A stretch of 64,000 nucleotides of DNA. It comes from Lophium mytilinum (taxonomy: Eukaryota; Ascomycota; Dothideomycetes; Mytilinidiales; Mytilinidiaceae). Location of the stretch: positions 2,425,114 through 2,489,113 of the forward strand of contig MU004183.1 of assembly GCA_010093605.1 (NCBI GenBank), given 5' to 3'. The notes under the pieces were generated by a model. The model was given only the letters and a program-made list of their open reading frames with translations. It had not been told where the DNA came from and did not search any database. This document shows positions 56,302 to 64,000 of this stretch, in pieces. Each line of letters opens with the position of its first letter. Position 1 is the stretch's first letter. Made by a program: the position numbers and the translations under genes.

Positions 56302-59300
56302 TCAAGGACGATCTTTCGAAAAACTCAACCGCGCAACCTGTTCCACCCGTCCACTGCTGCTTCTCTTGTGGTCTTCGCTTGGCGATGTTGGAGTTGTTGG
56401 AGATGTCAGCTCTAGAGAACGACGAAGACCTAGACCAGCCGTGTTACCTAGGCTTCGGGAGCTGTCAGGGCTCTTTGGTAGACGAGAGATGTGCATTGAT
56501 TCGAGCGAATCAGGTTCGCGGGGAGATGCAGAGGCCTTGCGTGGAGAAACACCAAGCCCTCGATGACCCTCAATAGGCGGCGGCGACCTCGTTAAGAAGT
56601 CCGTGATCTCTGCTTGACTTGTCCCAGAAGTAGAAGCTGCATCACTGTCCTTGTCGCTTGGTTGGCTAGCAGTTCGTCTGTGGCTTTTCGGTGGCTGGAG
56701 TTGGAGGAATTTCTGAATGGCATTTCGGTCGTCACCTTCATCATCGTCGTCGTCGTCAGATGTACCGTCGAAGTAGGAGTCGTCCCATACCGTCGAGTCT
56801 CTGCTTTTAAGACTCCGATTGGACGCACTATGGGCATATCCACCATCAAGGGAGCCCTTAAGCGGGGCTAATTCATCAGCCACCTCCCTCATCTCACTGG
56901 CCGTTCGCGTGGCTGGGGGTAACAGGTCGCTCTGGCCTTTGACCTCTTCGCCATCTTCTTTCACAGGCTTATCGACACCCTTCGCTCGGTCAACTGCAGG
57001 CTCATTCTCATCGCGGGTGGTTGCAGAGTAAGTATCCGCGAAATGCGTGTCACAAAGGTGCTTGACGACAGGCCAGCCATATGCGTTGGCGAACATACGC
57101 CGTACAATGATGTTGTTATGCGCATCTGGCTCAAGTCTGACGAGGACTTTGCGCCATGATAAGTCCTTGTGATACGCTCTGGCAATCTTTTCTTCGACTC
57201 GCATACCACCGGAGTCGTCTAAACTCTGGTCACTGTTGCCAGATGCGAAGCTTCCTCCGTCACTGGAGAACGACCGAGTCAATCGCCCAGGACGCTTCAC
57301 TGGCGGAGGAGGAATATCTTCTGGGTGGTAGACTCTGTCGTGGAATATAGTCCGCGAGCGCGAAGAGGGATCGATGATCCAAGAAGTGGGGGGCACTGGC
57401 GGACTCAAAAGGTCACCAGCGGATTCGAATATGGTGGTCTTCGGCGGCGCACGGAGATCCAAGGGATTGTTCAATATCGAGTCGCCCCTTGTAGCAGGAG
57501 GTCGCTTGCTCTGCTGCTGGCTACTGGTGCTGTTGGTCGTTACCGATTCGGTCTCAGGAGATGTTGTGCCACTAGACTCTTCACCCTCTCCAATTGCCAC
57601 GGTCTGACTTCTTCGGAACATCTTGCGGTCTTTACTAGTGTGAGCTCCTGAGGGACGGAGGAAATTGAGAAATGTTGATAGAGTATTTGTAGATTGTGGG
57701 GCGTCTTTCGAACTCATCGCGAGTTCGCTTGGAGCATGTTTCTTCCCATCCAGGAACTGATGCGCCTCAGGCTCAACCATGGTATTCTGAGATGCATTGT
57801 CCTCATTGGTAACGTCTACACCAGGTTGAGGGACGACGTCATCACCCCCGGAGGGTGATTCTCGTCCATCATCGTCATCATCCGAGAAGCCAACTCTAGA
57901 TGGATTGGGCGAGGACGTGTTTTGCCCAGTCAGCTGGCCCCATCCCCATCCTGCAACTGTGCCTATCAATCCATTATCTCTCCTAGCTTTATCAACCTTC
58001 TCAAGGCCTCTCCAATCCAGAAACAGCAAGCAGCTGGTTCGCAACGGCACAATGCCATCATTGACTACATTGGAATAGAGTGTCCTGTTGCGGAACATCC
58101 GGAGAACGCGATGGGCCGGTCCCGTAGGCAAAATTCGGAGAAGAGGCTTCGAGCCTGGATCGGGTTGGCGCTGCTCTTTCTGCGCAGAACTTCCGAGCCC
58201 ACTAACCATGGCAGTCCAGCCACTGCGTGCAATTGTGGGCGCTCTCCACGTCAAGCCGAGATCCTGACCAGTCCTGCCAACAAGGCCGAAGTCAAGAGCG
58301 AACTTGACATACATGGGGTTTTCGTTGCTTAGGCCGAGGTATGGGGATGCTAACGAGATGAAGTTTACTGGCTCTATAACCTCGAAGAACGTCGGAGAGT
58401 GTTTGTAGATGTATGCAATGGCGTATGTCTGAACGAGTCCTCCAAGAGAGTGGCCAACAAAGCTGATGCTAGTATATCTGTATGCACGATCCTCAATCGG
58501 GCTCTCTACACGCAAGACACTGCTACCGGCATGTGCTGGGATCCCTTCGTCAGGTCTGGCCTTCGTAGTGGAGAACGTGTTTGAAAGCTTCTTTCCCGTA
58601 GACTTTTTGACGGGCTTGAAAGGCTGGTCTGGGTAGGTGAGTTGAAGTACATATTTCGCGAGGCGTTTCCCTAGGTACTGGATGCCTCGTTCCGTGCGGA
58701 TAGCATTGCCATGGAACCCTCTGACGACAACCTCTTCATCATCGCTGTCTTCTTCCTCTTCCATATCTTCCTGGCCGCCTGACAACGGCGCTGTAGAGGC
58801 TTCTGCATTTCCCTGGTTGCTGTCTGATTTGTCTGCGGCTCGTGACTTGGAGTCGGTAGACGACCTCTTCGCTTTACTGGCGCCAGACATCCTTCGCTTG
58901 ATCTTGCTTTCTCTGGCTTCCTTGGCAGAGGCATCAATGCTCTCTTTCAGATACAGCATGTCGGCGCCGGTGTTGCTGTGCAAGCCATGTGTGATTATGA
59001 CAAGATGTATTTTCTTCTGCTTCTTCGTTGTAGAGCGACGCTCCGGTCCTCCAGGGTAGCCTGAATGTTCCCGCGAGCTCCCCGACTGCTGGCTGTCATC
59101 GTCACCATCGTCCCACACGGGTAGTTGAGGTTTGTTCCATAAGGCCTCTGTATCTTCTACAACCAGCTTCACTGCCTTCGAGTATACGCCTTTTGGCTGG
59201 GCTGAATGATGCGAGTTGTGTTTCCGCTTCGCCGCCTGCTGGTGGTCTTTAACGTGTCCTGGAGCCCCATGGTTGTTCCCCGTCACTGCCGAAAAGCCTA

Positions 59301-59959
59301 AATCCAGCGATCTTTCATCCCTGGCCACCAGAAGTTCGTAGTTTACAGACGCAGAAGTTGAGAACAAAATCTGTGAGGCTATCTCGATAATCCATGTTGC
59401 GCTCTTGGGTTCCCCGTCTGCAGTACGCTTAAGATTTGTTTTTCCGCCAACCTCACGGATATCCTCGGGCAGGGTGAGCTTCGCACTCCAAGATCCACCA
59501 GCCTTCAGATTCGGCTCGAACTCTGGTATGCCCTCCTTCTTTGGGGATTCGACTTTATGGTTTGGATTGAAGGTAGAGGGGTATGCTGCAACATGAATCG
59601 TGTAGGGGCCATGGAGGTACGCAGCGCGGAGGGGTATAGCGGAACTGTTCTTTATCTTTACGTGGAGGTGGGTGGGAGAAGGGAGAATGCGGTCCTCGGA
59701 GGGGGTGTATGTAAGAGAATAACTAAAATGATGGTTAATTTTACCTCAAGGACATGGGAGCATTTCGTGATGCTTACCGAATGACCTCCCCAACTTTCAC
59801 ACTTCCGATCTGGTGGACAAGCAGCATCCTACGTGCTTGCTCCTCAGCGGCCAACTGTTCCCTCTTGGACGAGTTTAGCAAGAAGAAAGACGACTCGGAA
59901 TGCTTGCGGCCCTCGTCGGGGAGTTGGGCGAGTCCGTAGGAGCGCGCGGTGAGCAACAT
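56302..59959 (-). CDS. ROG1-like serine esterase/lipase, DUF676 family (1200 aa, two exons)
   Basis: The model is complement(56302..59722, 59778..59959). The 55-nt intron joins VGEVIR to YSLTYTP in frame. The start ATG at 59959 (MLLTARSYGLAQLPDEG) is preferred. Residues 60-200 form a beta-rich N-terminal region (VGEVIRYSLTYTPSEDRILPS). The alpha/beta-hydrolase core begins near 300 (HLVIITHGLHSN, oxyanion strand). The nucleophile elbow GHSLGG is at about 484-489. A later NDGIVPLRTS segment is where the catalytic acid or His region of such lipases lies. The C-terminal 500 residues are mostly acidic, Ser-rich and disordered, and long compared with yeast Rog1. The family hydrolyses lipid esters (monoacylglycerol or phospholipid), often at lipid droplets; the exact substrate here is unknown. 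Confidence 0.85.
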
Positions 59960-61214
59960 GAATGCCCAGCTACTAGTGGCGTTCGGTAAGTGACGGATGC
60001 TGTCTGTACCAGACTTCACACATAGCAGCGGCGTTGGATATCTGTCGCCGTTCGTGGAGCGGTGGGATCGCAAGGAGAGACGTGTAAAGGTATCATAGGA
60101 GCGAAGCTGCACTATCAAGACGCGCCGACAACTCACGGTATCTATATCCCTTCATCCAAACAAAGCTTGGCTAGCATCACCGTGCGCGTGCCTACCTTGA
60201 CCTCTTCACGCGACCACTTGCTTGAATATTCTAGGCTTCAACAGCAGGCCTGAAAGGCCCTATAAGAGCCTTTCACTGATCTCAGAGCTAATCATAGGCT
60301 TAAATAATGCACATGTGCACAAACTCATTATGCTAGCAAACGTGGAGGTTATGCGCAGGAAGACGAGTCACGTGCCAAGACAAATGCTCCACCAGATCGA
60401 GCGAGCCTTAGATAATTGAAAGCCGATCTAGATTGAAGCTTCTTTCCAGAGAGGCTTCCTGACGAAGAAAACGGTAGAGCACAATGCTCCTGTTTCAGAT
60501 AGAGTGACTGCGAACTTGATCGGATTTGATTCTTGCTTATTGGCTAAGTCCTTGAGAACTGAACCGCTACAGTAAAAGAGCAACTATATTCTGTTTATGT
60601 AAACCATCCGTAGTCAAGCTGAAACAACTACATATCGATCTGACCGGGGACAGTCCCCTGCTAAAGCGGCTTTCCTGGAGGACTAATTTAATTGTGCCAT
60701 GATGAGATCGCGGGCGCCTCGGATGCCCGCCGCAAAGTGGCTGGGGCCCAACCACCCCAAAATCAACACCCCTCTATAGCTCTTCCCCCAATTCCATCTG
60801 AGGTACCTCTGTGCAGAATCAGCTTCCTCAAACAACTCAACTTCACTTCACACACTCGTTCCAACTCGTTCGCGCTTCTACCCATAGCCGACGCGCCCGC
60901 GCATCAATCGTCATCGCTCCACATCACCGCATCGTGGCATTCCCGGATTGTTCCATCCGACACCACCCATAACTCAACTCTTGTCACCGTCGCACAATAC
61001 GACCTCCAACGACGCTTCTCGACTCGATACTCGGTTTGCTGGAAAATTGTTGCCAGTATCGACACCAACCTCGCATTCCGAAAGCCGCGTGGCGCAATAT
61101 ACAGGACCTTGCGACCAACTCTACTCTCACATCAGGCGCGAAGCTCATTGAGTGCGACAGCGACAACAAGACAAGCCTCAAAGTCCACAACATCATACAC
61201 ACATACCCACAGCA
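59960..61214. promoter_or_regulatory. Divergent intergenic region between the lipase and the tetraspan gene
   Basis: This holds both promoters. The C- and T-rich stretch at about 60.78-61.2 kb is probably the 5' leader of the plus-strand gene. The 193-codon frame in it has the composition of untranslated leader. No RNA gene is recognised. Confidence 0.4.
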
Positions 61215-61887
61215 ATGGCGCGCACAGTCGTAGGATCAGCAGTCGTGGTGCGGGAGCGGTACTACTGGCCTGACGCCCAGCTAAACATCTGGACCATCAT
61301 CATGTTAGCCACGGCGGGCACGATTCTAGGGATCAATGCACAATTCATGACGCAGCAAAGTCAGCTTCGACAGCCGACACCATGGTACGTCCTACCACTT
61401 CCAGCCCAGCCGCAACCTTCTTTCGACAGCAACTTACTAATTACTTGCGTTTAGGTTATTCCCATATGGTGTGACAGTTGGATCCCTCGCCATCGCCTTC
61501 ATCCTCATCGAACTCATTCTGATCATGCAGCAGCGGCTGCTGCCGGGCATCATGATGCTGCTCTCCTTCATCCTGCTCGTCTTGTTCGTCACGGGAATCA
61601 TTGCGACAGCGATACAACTGTTTGGCGGACACAACGTGAACAATCTCTGCCAGAAGTATGTGAACGACATGAAGTTCACAGGACCCAGCGGGAACACATT
61701 AGCGTGGTTGCAGCAGAACAGCATATGTACGTCTCCATCTGCGAGAATGAAACTGGGAGTTTATAAGCTAATTCATGTCATAGGTCAGAGTTGGAGTGCC
61801 GTCTTCGCTTTCTGGATTGTTGGGACGGTGTTCCTGGTGTGGATGATGATTATGGCGAGCCAAGTGAGCCAGAACCAGTATGACTGA
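61215..61887 (+). CDS. Small four-helix membrane protein (181 aa, three exons)
   Basis: Exons are 61215-61384, 61455-61726 and 61784-61887, and phases agree. The ATG context is AGCAATGGC. Transmembrane helices lie at about residues 24-43, 60-80, 86-108 and 152-172. Between helices 3 and 4 is a loop with two Cys (NNLCQKYV ... QNSIC). This topology resembles MARVEL/tetraspan-like fungal membrane proteins, but I cannot assign a named family. Short N- and C-terminal tails face the same side (cytosol by the basic RERYYW N-terminus). It probably sits in the plasma membrane or secretory system. It is divergent from the lipase gene. Confidence 0.75.
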
Positions 61888-62736
61888 GCGCTGTGTTCCT
61901 TGATTATGTTCCTAGTATGGGCAATGGTCTATTCACTTCACTCTTATTTCGGGATTTCGCTGTAAAGTGGTTCTTTCTTTGTTATCGCTGGAATGATTGA
62001 TATGGTACATGCGAGCATGGGAGTTATATCATTGGGAGGCGTATATGGACCTGGGCGGAGCTATGAGATGTCGATATGGGTTGTATTACGGAGTATGGAG
62101 ATACCAGAGGGCAAAACGTCTTCAAGCGTGCATTTCCAGAAGTTTATAGAAGTAAAAGACCCTAGGGGAACCGAAGAGCTGTGGTTCATGTCAATAGTTT
62201 TGGCGGTCGAGGAATGCATATGTTTTCGAAACCCTTCAATGTCTACTCAGAACTCGTGCATGTGCTTCGAATCACGCTTGAACGGAACATCTCTACGGAA
62301 GAGCAGCAACTTGAACAGATCATCTATACATCAAAAAAACAACTCAATGAACTCCTAAGTCTAATCTATAACTCAACACCACAATCACACCGCCTCCACC
62401 ATCTGAACCCACCCAGCATGCACAACTCACAAACCCCATCCCACAACTCAATTCCCACCAACCCAACCCCAGCCTCCGCGAAGCGCCACCCATCGCGCCA
62501 ATGAACAGCAGATCTCCCCGCACAAACCACACCCTGCACCCGCCTATCACCAACCACCTCCGCCGCAATTTCGCGAACGCCGAGCTGGCAGGAATCCCAT
62601 AACAAGTCGATTTTTCGTGCAATAATAAAGCACCTGGTCTAGTCTTGCATTAGCGCATAGTTCGAGTCAGCGCTTATAAGGGGCCCCCTACCAAACTAAG
62701 ACCTCTAAAGTGCTAACACCTAATGCATAATTATAT
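61888..62736. other. 3' flank and boundary to the second RIP block
   Basis: Normal base composition continues to about 62,735. From about 62,360 the plus strand is CA-rich (CACCACAATCACACC and similar), producing only shadow frames. A GGGGCCCC palindrome lies near 62,680. No gene is seen. Confidence 0.45.
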
Positions 62737-64000
62737 ATACTATAACAATAAAACGTTAATATATTCTATTTTTAAGGCTATTAAGAGAGTTATTAAGCTA
62801 TATATTAAGCTATATATTATATAGAATAGTTAGAAATATAGTATATAGGCCTAAGGGCCTATAGGTAGCTACGTATTATTAGAAAACTCTATATAGCTAA
62901 TTTTATATGCTAGTTCTTTATCTATTATACTTATTAGCTGTTAATTCTTTCTTAGTATGCTAAAAGCTCTAAAAGCACTAAAAAATACACCTAAAAGGGT
63001 ACTAAAAGCACTAAAAACTATACTAAAAAAGGGCCCTCTTTATGCCGCACCAGGTGCGCCTATTTCTCTTACCTAGCAGCCGCCTATTATTTCTAAGAAT
63101 TACATTTTAGGGCTAGTTTTTAGTGCTGGAGAGCTATTAAAAAAGCTATTAAATAGCTAGCCGCTAAGGCCCTTAGTAGCTAATAAGAAAGAGAAGGAGA
63201 AGCTTATAGCTTAGGTGTATTAAACTAATAAGTTTACCTCTCTACGTAGGCCTAATAAAGAGAAAGATAATACTACTAAGCTATAAGAGCCTTCTATACT
63301 TATTAAGAACCTGCCTGCCGTTTCTATTAGCTAGAATCTAATGCCTAAAGTTAATAAGATTCTATTAAAAATTATTACTAGCGCCCTGCCTAAGAGCCTC
63401 TAGATAGCTACTATTAAGGCTAAGGAAGTCCTCTACTCTAAGGCCTGCCTGCCGCGCTATCTAAAGTAATTTAGGCCGCCTAAGGCCCTGGAAGAATAGT
63501 AAGAGGATAAAGAAGCTTATCTTAGTAGAGAGAGAGATAAGAACCTTACTAAGTATAGTTCTAGAGGTTATATTTCTAGATAGAACTTACTATAGCGCAT
63601 CTTTAGCCTATTATTTACTTTTAAGCTTTTTAAGTACTATATAAAGGCTATAAATATATATATAGATATATAGCTATATACTAGAGTTATAAATTTAAGT
63701 AGCTAGTAGAAAGATATTAAAAAAAAGGCCTAGAAAAAGGTTAGCGCTACTAAGCTAATAATTTAGGTTAGAATTATTATTTATATAGGCGTATTCCGGC
63801 CGCTAAGAATAGAGAATATATAGAACCTAAAGGATAAGCTACTAATATATATAATTACTAGGTATATAAGTTATTATAGGTGGAAGTAGATTAAAAGATA
63901 TTTCTATATTTACCTAGTATATTTTTAGAGGTATAAGGCTTATAATATTACCTTACTAGGTAGTAGTACTTAGGCGAGCTTCCTAGCGTTATAATTAGCT
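62737..64000. repeat. RIP-mutated AT-rich block at the right edge
   Basis: CA and TG nearly vanish and TA dominates from here to the end, as in the left block. A degraded transposase lies within it (separate entry). Confidence 0.7.
63040..64000 (+). pseudogene. Degraded piggyBac-like transposase fragment
   Basis: In the last 300 bases one plus-strand frame reads IYIGVFRPLRIENI, a stop where Trp is expected, NLKDKLL, ITRYISYYRW, stop, IKRYFYI. Fungal piggyBac-like DDE transposases have this layout: a Y[ILM]G[IV] helix, R-I-E-[DN]-x-W, then M/I-S-x-x-R[FW]xxIxRxxH. Upstream, 63,400-63,640 has a Lys/Glu-rich N-terminal part. Stops are at positions expected for Trp or Gln after RIP. The catalytic Asp region would be beyond the window. 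Confidence 0.45.

Noticed and set aside
60000-60700. tRNA or other small RNA gene
   Set aside because: I looked for T-loop (GTTCRA) and anticodon-arm patterns here and in the other long intergenic stretches and found none that fold convincingly.
60692-61273. 193-codon plus-strand frame before the small tetraspan gene
   Set aside because: It is a CT-rich leader of the downstream gene that overlaps its start in another frame; the protein is His/Ser/Thr low complexity.

Overview
This window is nuclear DNA of a filamentous ascomycete (Pezizomycotina; a Dothideomycete is my best guess, not proven). The grounds are: introns of about 48-73 nt with GT..AG ends and CTAAC/CTAAT-like branch sites; fungal protein families (Atg11, Not1, Hof1/Imp2-type F-BAR, Hsp9/Hsp12, Fig1-like, ROG1-type lipase); and AT-rich repeat blocks carrying a repeat-induced point mutation (RIP) signature, with CA/TG almost absent, TA in huge excess, and CG left intact.

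Layout. (1) Positions 1 to about 19,310 are RIP-destroyed transposons. A Ty3/gypsy element (2537-18925, + strand) has two 201-bp LTRs and an ATTAC target duplication. It is interrupted inside its RNase H region by a second Ty3/gypsy element (8152-15847, - strand) with two 211-bp LTRs and an AACGC target duplication. To the left lies another retroelement remnant with a minus-strand zinc knuckle. (2) About 19.3-62.7 kb is a normal gene-rich block of ordinary base composition. (3) From about 62.74 kb to the end is a second RIP-mutated block, with a degraded piggyBac-like transposase running off the edge.

Genes, left to right: two small coiled-coil proteins (-); a CENP-H-like kinetochore protein (-), divergent from atg11 (+); an unknown 341-aa protein (+); an Hsp12-family stress protein (+); a Fig1-like tetraspan membrane protein (+); a BTB/POZ protein (-); not1, the CCR4-NOT scaffold (-); a Hof1/Imp2/Cdc15-type F-BAR-SH3 cytokinesis protein (+); a tandem pair of unknown paralogs (-), the downstream copy broken by an in-frame TGA; a second, smaller BTB/POZ protein (+); an uncharacterised protein with a Cys-rich tail (-); a ROG1-like lipase (-); and a small tetraspan membrane protein (+). 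Most are unlinked housekeeping functions (autophagy, deadenylation, kinetochore, cytokinesis, stress). I see no biosynthetic cluster.

The most unusual structure is a diverged tandem array of about 19 units with a period near 107-108 bp at about 51.5-53.6 kb, directly downstream of the small BTB gene. It encodes no continuous protein, is not RIP-mutated, and matches no element type I know. With the broken paralog pair and BTB gene beside it, the 48-54 kb stretch looks like the fast-evolving, accessory part of the gene block. Gene models were built by hand from reading frames and splice consensus; no searches were run.
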